Below are positions 1 through 6,576 of a stretch of 64,000 nucleotides of DNA, one piece after another (position 1 is the stretch's first letter; each line of letters begins with the position of its first letter). The stretch is taken from NCBI RefSeq assembly GCF_007004625.1, contig NZ_VIFV01000003.1, forward strand, positions 124,001 to 188,000, in the 5' to 3' direction. A model generated the notes under the pieces. That model had not been told where the DNA came from and made no database searches. It saw only the letters and a program-made list of their open reading frames with translations. Source of the stretch: Planococcus salinarum (lineage in GTDB: Bacteria; Bacillota; Bacilli; Bacillales_A; Planococcaceae). Position numbers and translations under genes: made by a program.

Positions 1-75
1 AGTAATGAACGATACAAAACATTGGAAAGTCTCATTAACCAATTGCCTAAAGGTATAATAGTAGAAAATGATTAA
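1..75 (+). CDS. C-terminal end of an unidentified protein (partial)
   Basis: An open frame enters from the left edge and ends at a TAA at 73-75. It gives 24 residues ending in LPKGIIVEND. The piece is too short to assign. It is followed by the terminator-like module (142-189) that also follows another accessory gene near 11.6 kb, so it is plausibly the true 3' end of a gene. Confidence 0.35.
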   Translation, partial: SNERYKTLESLINQLPKGIIVEND

Positions 76-226
76 ATAGAGACAAGGGGATTCTTCTCGC
101 AAATGGTAAGTTTAAGAAAATATTTTCGACTGGGCTATTGGTTAACATATCATCCGATTATCGGGAGCTGCATAAATACGAAGGGAGAGAAGATGTGGTA
201 GTGACCCCTTAAAGTTAGAGTTTAAA

Positions 227-1048
227 TTATGCAGCTAATTGGCTGGCATGAATTCGGTAGTTTACCGGGCTCATGCCGGCCAATTTTTGCTTAATGCGTT
301 CGTGGTTATAGTAGTGGACGTATCGTTCAATCTTCAGCTTCAGTTCTTCGTACGATACCAGTTCTTCTCCGTGGTACATCTCCTGTTTAAGCAGACCAAA
401 AAAGTTTTCCATCGCCGCGTTGTCGGCACAAGTCGCCTTTCGAGACATGCTTTGGAAAATTCGGTGTTGCTTCAAAGACTTCACCCATAATCGGTGCTGA
501 TAATGCCAGCCTTGGTCGGAGTGGATGGTTGTCCGGTAAGCAGCCTGGTCTCCGATAATCGGCAGGGCATGGTGCAGCGAGTCCAGGACGAAGTCGAGGG
601 TGGGGCGTTTCGACATACTCATGCATATGATTTCGCCATTGTAGAGATCCATCACAGGGCTTAAGTAGAGCTTTTCCTCGCCCATACATTTGAATTCGGT
701 GACGTCCGTCACGATTTTTTGTAAAGCGTGCGATGTGTGGAACCGGCGGTTCAACCGGTTTTTTGCGATGGTGCCTACTTGGCCCTTATAGGAACGATAG
801 CGCGATTTCCGAATGAACTTGATGCAAGTTAGGTTCAATTCGCCCATGATGCGCTGGACTTTTTTGTGATTGATGACGTAACCCTGCGCCTTTAATTCCA
901 GATGGATCCTGCGATACCCGTAACGGCCTTCGTGTTTTTCAAAGAGCTCCAGAATCAACGTTTCCCATTCTAAATTGGGGTCTTCTAACCCGAATCGCTG
1001 GCGGTGGTAATGATACGTGGCTTCTGGAAGATCGACAATCTCCAGCAC
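227..1048 (-). CDS. IS3-family transposase OrfB (DDE integrase domain)
   Basis: This is the catalytic half of the IS transposase. An HTH_21-like N-terminus (YGYRRIHLEL) is followed by an rve integrase core with the DDE triad: D in IVTDVTEF, D in IHSDQGWHY and E in NAAMENFFGLLKQE. The C-terminus YYNHERI...GMSPVNYR is typical of the family. The frame continues upstream of its first GTG into orfA as KEGFRLTDVLEIV, without an obvious ribosome binding site. It is therefore probably made mainly as an OrfAB fusion by a -1 frameshift at the AAAAAG run (minus strand, 1074-1069). No internal stop is seen, so the element may be active. Confidence 0.85.
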   Translation of the reverse strand: MLEIVDLPEATYHYHRQRFGLEDPNLEWETLILELFEKHEGRYGYRRIHLELKAQGYVINHKKVQRIMGELNLTCIKFIRKSRYRSYKGQVGTIAKNRLNRRFHTSHALQKIVTDVTEFKCMGEEKLYLSPVMDLYNGEIICMSMSKRPTLDFVLDSLHHALPIIGDQAAYRTTIHSDQGWHYQHRLWVKSLKQHRIFQSMSRKATCADNAAMENFFGLLKQEMYHGEELVSYEELKLKIERYVHYYNHERIKQKLAGMSPVNYRIHASQLAA

Positions 1049-1053
1049 ATCCG

Positions 1054-1611
1054 TTAATCGGAACCCTTCTTTTTGGAGTTCGAATGCCAGCGCTGCTTGT
1101 GCTTTTCGAGGTAGGCATCCGGATTCTCCTGGAAAGCGTCCAACTTTTTTAAATAAGCAACCTCCAAACGGAGAAGCTCATTCTCGCGTTCAAGTTGTTC
1201 TTCACGGGACATTGTCCTAGCCGGTTTTGCCGGTTTCTTTTTCGGATTTTTCGCCATGGGTGGCCGTCCTTTCTTTCTCAGGCCTTCTGCCCCTTCCGCC
1301 AAAAACGTCTGTTTCCATTTTACAATGAGTGTAGGGTTGTGCATCTTGAATTCAATCGCTGCGTCTTGGTAGGAAGCGCCTGTTTGTTTCATAAAGTGTA
1401 ATACATCCAACTTGAATTGAACAGAATACACCCGGTACTTCTGCCTGTTACGCAAGCCCTCTTTTCCGAATGCCTGGAAAGCCCGCACCCAGCGTGCAAT
1501 TTGTCCGTGGCTGGATATCCCATATCTTCGGGCTAAGCGTGGATAGCCCAACGGGCCAGCCAAATACTCATTGACGAGCTTCAGTTTAAATTCTTCGCTA
1601 TATTTTATCAT
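1054..1611 (-). CDS. IS3-family transposase OrfA (HTH DNA-binding)
   Basis: This 185-residue protein has two helix-turn-helix-like repeats (residues about 1-50 and 60-110, each with the EEFKLKLVNEYL or VQFKLDVLHFM pattern). A basic linker rich in K and P follows, then a leucine-zipper-like stretch EEQLERENELLRLEVAYLKKL (split here as EEQLERENELL and RLEVAYLKKL) near 135-157. This is the usual architecture of IS150-group OrfA, which binds the IS ends and feeds into OrfB by frameshifting. The stop TAA at 1056-1054 lies 5 nt upstream of the first in-frame GTG of orfB. Confidence 0.85.
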   Translation of the reverse strand: MIKYSEEFKLKLVNEYLAGPLGYPRLARRYGISSHGQIARWVRAFQAFGKEGLRNRQKYRVYSVQFKLDVLHFMKQTGASYQDAAIEFKMHNPTLIVKWKQTFLAEGAEGLRKKGRPPMAKNPKKKPAKPARTMSREEQLERENELLRLEVAYLKKLDAFQENPDAYLEKHKQRWHSNSKKKGSD

Positions 1612-1705
1612 AGAAAAAACACCTCCAAAGTTAGATTTTTAACTCTAACTTTTGGGGTGCACCACCTGCGCTATGATCAGCATTGGCTCTCCCTTTTTCT
1701 CTATT

Positions 1706-1851
1706 AAAGTGTACTTTTACGAACGCTTATATTCCCAGAATTATATAGCTATTATATTTAGTTCTAAGTATATTTAGCGTAAGAGTTTCGATTCTGATAA
1801 TAAGTGAGAAAAGATAACTAAGGAGGACCTATGGAAAAAAGTAAACTACGC
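1706..1851 (+). repeat. 146-bp promoter/start block, copy A
   Basis: This block aligns without gaps to 6431-6576 with only scattered mismatches. It starts at AAAGTGTACTTTTACGAACG, runs through an AT-rich promoter region and the AAGGAGG ribosome binding site, and ends nine codons into a gene starting MEKSKLR. It is a duplication of the 5' region of the LRR gene at 6556. Confidence 0.85.
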
Positions 1852-1860
1852 ATTATAAAA
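1831..1860 (+). pseudogene. Truncated 5' end of a second LRR gene
   Basis: The ATG at 1831 has a strong AAGGAGG and encodes MEKSKLRI, matching the first residues of the LRR protein at 6556 (MEKSKLRV). Homology stops at about codon 8-10, where the sequence runs directly into an IS-end palindrome (1861-1908). The open frame continues to 2034 only by chance. This is a paralogue destroyed by a deletion linked to the insertion element. Confidence 0.7.
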
Positions 1861-1908
1861 GCACCCCAAATGTTAGATTTGAACTCTAACTTTTGGGGTG
1901 CTCCACCT
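1861..1908. repeat. Solitary IS end / mini palindromic element
   Basis: The core from TTAGATTT to AACTTTTGGGGTGC is nearly identical to the right end of the IS at 1631-1660, including the following CCACC. It is preceded by an inverted GCACCCCAAA, so the whole is a 45-bp palindrome bounded by GCACCCCAAA and TTTGGGGTGC. It looks like a relic of the same IS (abutted ends) or a minimal derivative of it. Confidence 0.65.
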
Positions 1909-1931
1909 TTAAGCGAAATGCTTTTCTCATT

Positions 1932-2396
1932 TTATTGGGGGAATTGTAATAATATAAAAATAAATAACAAAAATGCGAAGGGAGAAGAAAGCAAAGCGAT
2001 TTTTTGCCAGTTCGCAAACTTACTATATAAGTAATTTATAAACAATAGCGGAAGGAAGGAAATGAACCACCTTAACCAATAAAGTAAATCATCCATGTAA
2101 GGATTGGAGCTGATAGGGATACTTGAATCTAAAGGGACTCTTCCTAGAAGAAGATTTGATATTAAAAATAACAATAAAAAGTTTAATGCTAATTTCCATT
2201 TTTTATATCGAGATTTTAAAAGTATATAAACCGAGGCATTAATAAACGCGAACAGAGGAATTGCAATGAAATAATAAAGCATTGAACTAATCTCAAATAA
2301 AGCGGCAGCACGAAAAAAGGGAATAAATGCGAGAGCATGATAAAAAACGTAAACCACAGAACCCCCTATAAAATTCTTTAAATAAATTTCGCCCAC
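1932..2396 (-). CDS. Small multi-pass membrane protein, unidentified
   Basis: This hydrophobic protein of about 154 residues has four or five predicted membrane segments (for example VVYVFYHALAFIPFF, LYYFIAIPLFAFINASVYILL, LALNFLLLFLISNLLL, FISFLPLLFINYLY, LSSPFAFLLFIFILL). I do not recognise a family. An ATG exists at 2420, but the only good ribosome binding site (AGGAG, 2411-2407 on the minus strand) lies inside that extension and is 10 nt from a GTG at 2396, so the shorter start is preferred. The gene sits in the accessory region opposite to its neighbours. Its 3' end overlaps the spurious extension of the truncated LRR frame. Confidence 0.6.
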   Translation of the reverse strand: MGEIYLKNFIGGSVVYVFYHALAFIPFFRAAALFEISSMLYYFIAIPLFAFINASVYILLKSRYKKWKLALNFLLLFLISNLLLGRVPLDSSIPISSNPYMDDLLYWLRWFISFLPLLFINYLYSKFANWQKIALLSSPFAFLLFIFILLQFPQ

Positions 2397-2593
2397 TACA
2401 TGCACTCTCCTATTAGTCATTTTGCAAAAAACTATACATAATCTTTTGAATACTTTACCAAATATACCCCGAAATAGATATAAAATATTTACTATTTTAC
2501 TTGAAAATTTTAGTTGATATGTAAAAAAAAGATGCTATTCTATATTAAAGATTTAAAATTCTAAAAAATCAAAAAGAGAGCAGGAGAAAAATT

Positions 2594-3943
2594 TTGAATA
2601 ACTTGAGAAGATTACCGTTTCTGTTAGGAATATTAGTTTTATTTTTATTCGGTTTTTCAAACGAGCAATCAGGTATTCCGGAAGTCAATATCAAAAAATT
2701 ACCCAATATGATTGAGTTAAGTTGGAGTCCTGTTCCATTAGCAACTGAATACCTGATTTATAGGGATGGAAAAATAATATATAACGATATCAAAAATGGC
2801 TTTTCACATAAAAACTTGGAGGATGGGGAGTATGTTGAATATCATTTAGTAGCAATCGATAGTCAAGAAACTATACTTGCTCATACTTTAGTCAAAACGT
2901 CAGTTGTGCACCCGAAGTTTGCATCTCAAGTGGGTATGGACATAATTGTTTCGAAAGATTCAATTGCGTTGGATTGGAAAGATTTAGCTAATGCCGAGAA
3001 ATATAGTATACAAGTAAATGAAGGCTTTCCGATGTTTAAATCTAATTCAGATATAAAACTAACAAAACTCGAAAATGAATCATCATATGACATATCTATG
3101 TTTGCTGAAGACACAAGTAATAAAACGAAATCTAAAGACGAAGAAAAAGGAGACCATTATATTACAGTACCAGTTATTACGCTTCAAGACTTTACTGGTT
3201 TGTCTTTATCTGAGCTATCTACCGAAACACCTATAGAAGAAGCGGTAGTAAACAGTACTACTGAAGGTCCCTACGTTGATCCTATAGAAGGCACAATCGG
3301 AATCGATGAACCTATAAATGGAATTGAAGGAGTTGACGAGCCTACTTTTGCGACTTCCGCAGGTAGTGTAAGTACTTTAAAGCATAGAACTTTTATTAGG
3401 CCAAATCCATTTAAATTTTCACTTTGGAGCTCTCCGACCATACAATGCGGAAAAGGAGATGGAAGAACTTTTTCTCCGACAGCTGGAACTTCAAGAACAC
3501 AAGTTTTTGTAAGTGTTTATTGGGATACTAGAACATATGGTTTTTCTAAGTACGCATATGGATCTACAATGTATGACCGTACTTGTAATACAAGTACAGC
3601 ATACACAAAATACCCTACTACATCTGGTATTGGATTAAGTGTTAAATATATTTATGCTTCAGAAGCGGGGTTCCATTTGACTCACAGAGCTGCATCCCCC
3701 CATACTTTTTCCGGTGTGCGATTACCGGATATTTATTATTACTATAACCTGACGATGACGAAGGCTGGAGCTACCTATATGTATGGAAGTCATGATCAGT
3801 TCCCATGGCATGAAATCTATCGTTCTAATAATGGAGGAACATGGAGAGAGTTATATACGTACTCTCCTACAAATGGAGGTGCCGATGCTTGGAAACTTAT
3901 AAGCCCTTGGCCAAATAAAACAATTGATGATAGAAATTATTAA
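2594..3943 (+). CDS. Secreted protein with fibronectin-III-like repeats and a DUF3238-like C-terminus
   Basis: The 449-residue protein starts at a TTG preceded by AGGAG (2582-2586). Residues 1-24 form a signal peptide (LRRLPFLLGILVLFLFGFS) with no lipobox. Two fibronectin-III-like modules follow (about 28-110, with ELSWSPVPLATEYLIYRDG; about 118-185, with ALDWKDLANAEKYSI). Then come an acidic Pro/Glu/Ile-rich linker (205-255) and a C-terminal globular domain (265-449) rich in Tyr, Thr and Ser. The C-terminal pattern, with FSPTAGTSRTQ and SHDQFPWHEIYR, resembles the DUF3238 domain as I remember it; this was not searched. It probably acts outside the cell, function unknown. A terminator follows. 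Confidence 0.75.
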   Translation: MNNLRRLPFLLGILVLFLFGFSNEQSGIPEVNIKKLPNMIELSWSPVPLATEYLIYRDGKIIYNDIKNGFSHKNLEDGEYVEYHLVAIDSQETILAHTLVKTSVVHPKFASQVGMDIIVSKDSIALDWKDLANAEKYSIQVNEGFPMFKSNSDIKLTKLENESSYDISMFAEDTSNKTKSKDEEKGDHYITVPVITLQDFTGLSLSELSTETPIEEAVVNSTTEGPYVDPIEGTIGIDEPINGIEGVDEPTFATSAGSVSTLKHRTFIRPNPFKFSLWSSPTIQCGKGDGRTFSPTAGTSRTQVFVSVYWDTRTYGFSKYAYGSTMYDRTCNTSTAYTKYPTTSGIGLSVKYIYASEAGFHLTHRAASPHTFSGVRLPDIYYYYNLTMTKAGATYMYGSHDQFPWHEIYRSNNGGTWRELYTYSPTNGGADAWKLISPWPNKTIDDRNY

Positions 3944-3948
3944 TAGCT

Positions 3949-3990
3949 GGGAAAGCCAATTGCCATTACAGGCTTGGCTTTCTCTTCTTT
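3949..3990 (+). terminator. Rho-independent terminator
   Basis: The arms GGGAAAGCCAA and TTGGCTTTCTC enclose a loop and lead into a T-rich tail just after the secreted-protein stop codon. Confidence 0.75.
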
Positions 3991-4446
3991 GCTTAAAATT
4001 TGATCTATCTCTTAAGGAATAAAGATGATATATCGAATTTTATATTCAATTTTTCCCACTTTTATCTCACCCACGCGGGAGAGACTGATTTAAAGCACTT
4101 TGTTTAAGTGTTCATCTGCCTTTATGCAGCTTGAACTTTTAAACAAGGTGATTTTTTGCTTCTTGGAATAAAACAAAACTTTTTTAAGGAGAGTGTTTAG
4201 CATGAAAGAATAGACACTATTTGACATAGGACTTCCTAAAGTGAAAGAGAAGAAGGTCAAGAAAAGGAGAAAATATCGGTAAAACCTACTGTAGCAAAAA
4301 AGCTTGAAGTGAAAGTCACTGGATAATGGGCTATACAATTCGCAACAGAGTCTTATACTGGAAGTGAGTCAAGAAAGTGGATAGTAATTTCTTTAAACTC
4401 TATTCTTTAATGCCTATCGCACTCCGTTTGTGAAGCTTCCAGAGGA
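3991..4446. other. Gene-free stretch, decayed
   Basis: This stretch of about 450 bp has no convincing gene. Short plus-strand fragments such as KPTVAKKLEVKVTG are broken by stops. The minus-strand open frame at 4090-4338 lacks a ribosome binding site and any family resemblance. It is probably the remains of one or more lost genes. Confidence 0.5.
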
Positions 4447-4716
4447 GGATCGGGGAAGTCAAATCTTGCACAGAAGTTGGGAACTAAATTGGATATTCAG
4501 GTATATCACTTAAATACATTTTTATGGAAACCGAACTGGCAACCAACTTTTAAAGAAGAACAAAGAAAAGTTCATTAGGAAATAGTAAAAAAAGAAAAAT
4601 GGATTATTGATGGAGACGACAACGGAACTATAGATTATTGTATTAAATCAACGATATACCGTAATTCTCATGAGAGGTTCGAGAAGTATTTATTGAAGCG
4701 TATTAATAGAAAGTAA
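4447..4716 (+). pseudogene. Remnant of a P-loop kinase (topology-modulation / adenylate-kinase-like protein)
   Basis: Reading from 4441 the frame gives RGGSGKSNLAQKLGTKLDI then VYHLNTFLWKPNW, an in-frame TAG (4576-4578 area), EIVKKEKWIIDGDDNGTID and finally ERFEKYLLKRINRK before TAA at 4714. A Walker A GSGKS, then YHLD-like, FWKPGW-like and KEEWIIDGNY-like blocks are the hallmark of the small P-loop proteins often called DNA topology modulation protein (FlaR-like). The start codon, the first strand and a central portion of the family are missing, and a stop interrupts the frame. It is therefore a dead gene. Its end overlaps the convergent gene at 4690 by 27 bp. Confidence 0.7.
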
Positions 4717-5232
4717 TTTTCCTTTTCCAGAGTTCAAAGAGTTCCCCAAATAACTTCCGTCATATTCCTCTTTGATTTCAACCATATTATAAATCTCTTG
4801 GGATGTACTGATTTTTGTATCATCTATCCATAAGTAATATTTATTTTCCTCTTGAGTTTTGAAATCAATAGATAATACTCCAGCAGTTGTATAATCATGG
4901 AGTTGATAATAAGAGACAGTATAGATTGAGACTAAAGTGGCAAACAAGAGAAATGTTGGTACAATCCTTCTAACATGTATGAATTTTTGAGAACTTGATT
5001 GAATATACTTTACTCTGAAAAAAACAAAGAATAAAAAGAGAATCGGTGTAAGAAAGATCAGGTTTGCGATCCCGTAAACCACCTCATGCAGTGAATAACT
5101 CATGCTTATTAAGATTGAACTTCTCCCGATTTGAGAGCATAGAAAAGAAACGAGTGTAGTAAAGATAAATAACTGAAGGATCCTTTTTTGAAGTACGTAG
5201 TAATTAAGAACGGAAGATTGCTTCTTTAACAT
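4690..5232 (-). CDS. Membrane protein with C-terminal extracytoplasmic tail, unidentified
   Basis: This 180-residue protein has three predicted membrane segments (about 17-35, 50-75 and 88-108) and a hydrophilic C-terminal domain of some 70 residues containing YYLWIDDTKISTSQEIYNM. The ATG at 5232 is preceded by AAGGGAGAAAA at good spacing. No family was recognised. It stands alone on the minus strand in the accessory region, next to the mazEF operon with which it is divergent. Confidence 0.6.
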   Translation of the reverse strand: MLKKQSSVLNYYVLQKRILQLFIFTTLVSFLCSQIGRSSILISMSYSLHEVVYGIANLIFLTPILFLFFVFFRVKYIQSSSQKFIHVRRIVPTFLLFATLVSIYTVSYYQLHDYTTAGVLSIDFKTQEENKYYLWIDDTKISTSQEIYNMVEIKEEYDGSYLGNSLNSGKGKLLSINTLQ

Positions 5233-5567
5233 TTATTTTCTCCCTTCAAAAATGATAGTTTGTGAAACTACATTTTTTACATTATATGCCTATTATATAG
5301 ATAACTTTTGTAATAGGCACTAACTCTTTTGATAATCCTATTAAATAAAAAATTTTATTTTAAAGCAGTGACATTAATGTTCTTTATATAAATTTTGGTA
5401 GATATGTGTGTGAATAAAGCAGCTAGAATCTTAGTTAACATATGAGAAATTATAGGTAGAACTGTGAAACTAAAGCTGTACTAACGAGAAAAAAGTGTTG
5501 GTTTGAAAGTGCCTTACGTTTCTATTAACTGAAAAATGATAATTATGAATGCTTAGAATGATATCAC
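5233..5567. other. Intergenic, AT-rich
   Basis: This is the divergent spacer between the membrane-protein gene and mazEF. No open frame with a ribosome binding site is seen. It presumably holds the minus-strand promoter, but none could be assigned with confidence. Confidence 0.5.
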
Positions 5568-5596
5568 TTGTCGTATGTAGATACGTCGTATATACT
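5568..5596 (+). promoter_or_regulatory. mazEF promoter with candidate autoregulatory operator
   Basis: A -35-like TTGTCG (5568-5573) and a -10 TATACT (5591-5596) are separated by 17 bp. Between them lies an imperfect inverted repeat GTATGTAGATAC (5573-5584, 10 of 12 positions symmetrical). MazE-type antitoxins repress their own promoters, so this is a reasonable operator candidate. Confidence 0.5.
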
Positions 5597-5631
5597 GAAT
5601 ATATAAATAGTACTCTGAGGAGTTGATTCAC

Positions 5632-5913
5632 ATGCCGCAAATCAAACAAAAAGTTGGTCATCGAGAGGCTAGACTTCAGAATTGGGGGAACAGCAAAGCT
5701 GTTCGCCTCACACGAGATATTCTAGAGGAAGCCGGATTCAATGAAACTGAGGATGCTGTACTTGATGTAGAGATTGAGCCCAATCGAATTTCGTTGGTTC
5801 GAAAAAGCAAATTAACTCCCTTTCAAAAGTTATTTGTTGGTTACAATGGCGGAAAGCCTGAACCTGAATCACTTTGGGATGAAGTAGAACCAGTCGGAAA
5901 AGAAGACTGGTGA
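5632..5913 (+). CDS. mazE: MazE-like antitoxin (AbrB/SpoVT fold)
   Basis: This 93-residue protein is the labile antitoxin of the pair. It should bind DNA through its N-terminal swapped-hairpin domain and MazF through its acidic C-terminus. The motif LQNWGNSKAVRLTRDILEEAGF (residues about 14-35, given here as the family's W-G-N-S-x-x-V-R-L pattern) is diagnostic of MazE. The tail PEPESLWDEVEPVGKEDW is acidic, as expected for the toxin-binding segment. ATG 5632 is 9 nt after GAGGAG. A TTG at 5623 is in frame but lies directly on the ribosome binding site. It is longer than the usual 75-85 residues of many MazE proteins. Confidence 0.9.
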   Translation: MPQIKQKVGHREARLQNWGNSKAVRLTRDILEEAGFNETEDAVLDVEIEPNRISLVRKSKLTPFQKLFVGYNGGKPEPESLWDEVEPVGKEDW

Positions 5914-5937
5914 TCAGTTAATAGGCTTAAAGATTAT

Positions 5938-5975
5938 GTGCCTGTACTTAATCCTTAATGGAAAAGTACAGGCAC
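5938..5975 (+). other. Perfect hairpin between mazE and mazF
   Basis: The arms GTGCCTGTACTT (5938-5949) and AAGTACAGGCAC (5964-5975) are perfectly complementary over 12 bp with a 14-nt loop. The hairpin ends 9 nt before the mazF ribosome binding site. No T-run follows, so it is not a simple terminator. It could stabilise or process the mRNA, or lower toxin translation relative to antitoxin. Confidence 0.7.
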
Positions 5976-5996
5976 TATTTAATTGGAGGAATAGTG

Positions 5997-6365
5997 ATGA
6001 CAAGATTTTATAAAGTTGGTGACATTATAAAGGTCGATATGTCCCCAGCAAAAGGGCACGAACAGCAAGGTTATCGTCCAGCCATCGTAGTTTCAGAAGA
6101 AAACGTACATAAAGAAACCGACTTGATTTGGGTCTTGCCAATAACCAATACGAATAAAGGGTATCCAACTCATGTACCGGTAAATGGAAGAACCAAGAAT
6201 AGCAAGAAAAGTGGAGCAGACAATCAGACAACTGGGTATGTATTGTGTGAAAAGATAAAGGCAATTGATCCATCGGCTAGAGCAGCAAGATTAACAGACG
6301 AGGCTGATCAAGACTTGATTGAAGATTGTAAGGCTATTATCGATGCCATTACTTATATAGGATAA
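5997..6365 (+). CDS. mazF: MazF-like toxin (PemK family endoribonuclease)
   Basis: This 122-residue toxin belongs to the PemK/MazF family of sequence-specific mRNA interferases. The N-terminus reads YKVGDIIKVDMSPAKGHEQQGYRPAIV, containing the conserved G-x-E-Q-x-G-x-R-P-A-[IV]-V signature with the catalytic Arg. It is followed by LPITNT, the YPTHVPV block and GYVLCEKIKAID, equivalent to the family's [V/L]-x-x-[D/E]-x-[I/L]-x-x-[I/V]-D motif. ATG 5997 is preceded by GGAGGA (5985-5990). An in-frame ATG at 5958 lies inside a hairpin without a binding site and is rejected. The gene appears intact and is co-directional with mazE at 83 bp, an unusually wide gap for such a pair. Confidence 0.92.
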   Translation: MTRFYKVGDIIKVDMSPAKGHEQQGYRPAIVVSEENVHKETDLIWVLPITNTNKGYPTHVPVNGRTKNSKKSGADNQTTGYVLCEKIKAIDPSARAARLTDEADQDLIEDCKAIIDAITYIG

Positions 6366-6377
6366 ATAAAGCGGTGG

Positions 6378-6401
6378 CCGATCGAAATGATCGGTCTTTT
6401 T
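6378..6401 (+). terminator. mazEF terminator
   Basis: CCGATC and GATCGG form a short GC-containing stem followed by TCTTTTT, 13 bp after the mazF stop. Confidence 0.75.
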
Positions 6402-6422
6402 AAATACCTGAATATCATTTTT

Positions 6423-6450
6423 CGTTCGTAAAAGTGTACTTTTACGAACG
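6423..6450. repeat. 28-bp inverted box (arms ACTTTTACGAACG)
   Basis: Two perfect 13-bp arms, CGTTCGTAAAAGT and ACTTTTACGAACG, are separated by GT. The right arm with its centre recurs at 1706-1725 and 11720-11739 (one mismatch). In each case it lies between a terminator and the next gene. It may be an operator or a recombination site. Confidence 0.7.
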
Positions 6451-6576
6451 GTTTTATTACCAAAATTATCTAGCTATTATATTTAGTTCTAAGTATATTT
6501 AACGTAAGTGTTTTGGTTCTAATGATAAGTGATAAAAGATAACTAAGGAGGACCTATGGAAAAAAGTAAACTTCGC
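6431..6576 (+). repeat. 146-bp promoter/start block, copy B
   Basis: This is the second copy of the block at 1706-1851, with equal length and no gaps. It includes the AAGGAGG site and the first seven codons of the LRR gene. Confidence 0.85.

Larger units (their letters stand above)
199..1664 (-). mobile_element. IS3 family insertion sequence (IS150-like)
   Basis: Two overlapping-phase transposase frames (orfA then orfB on the minus strand) are flanked by inverted ends. The left end reads TAGTGACCCCTTAAAGTTAG and the right end, read inward, reads TGGTGCACCCCAAAAGTTAG; both continue into AGTT. The exact boundaries are uncertain by a few bases and no target-site duplication could be fixed. The orfA/orfB layout with a slippery run is typical of the IS3 family. 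Confidence 0.8.
142..1698 (+). terminator. Terminator hairpin split by the IS3-type insertion
   Basis: The left arm AAGGGAGAG (181-189) is exactly complementary to CTCTCCCTT (1687-1695), which is followed by a T-run. The two arms are separated by the whole insertion sequence. The sequence before the left arm (from 142, GTTAACATATCA) matches 11631-11680, where the corresponding hairpin is intact. The IS therefore appears to have landed in the loop of a rho-independent terminator. Confidence 0.55.

Noticed and set aside
387-689. 100-codon minus-strand frame within the IS
   Set aside because: It is in a different phase from orfB over the catalytic domain and has no features of its own.
4090-4338. 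82-residue minus-strand open frame in the decayed region
   Set aside because: No ribosome binding site, no family resemblance, and repetitive Phe/Ser composition typical of an AT-rich chance frame.
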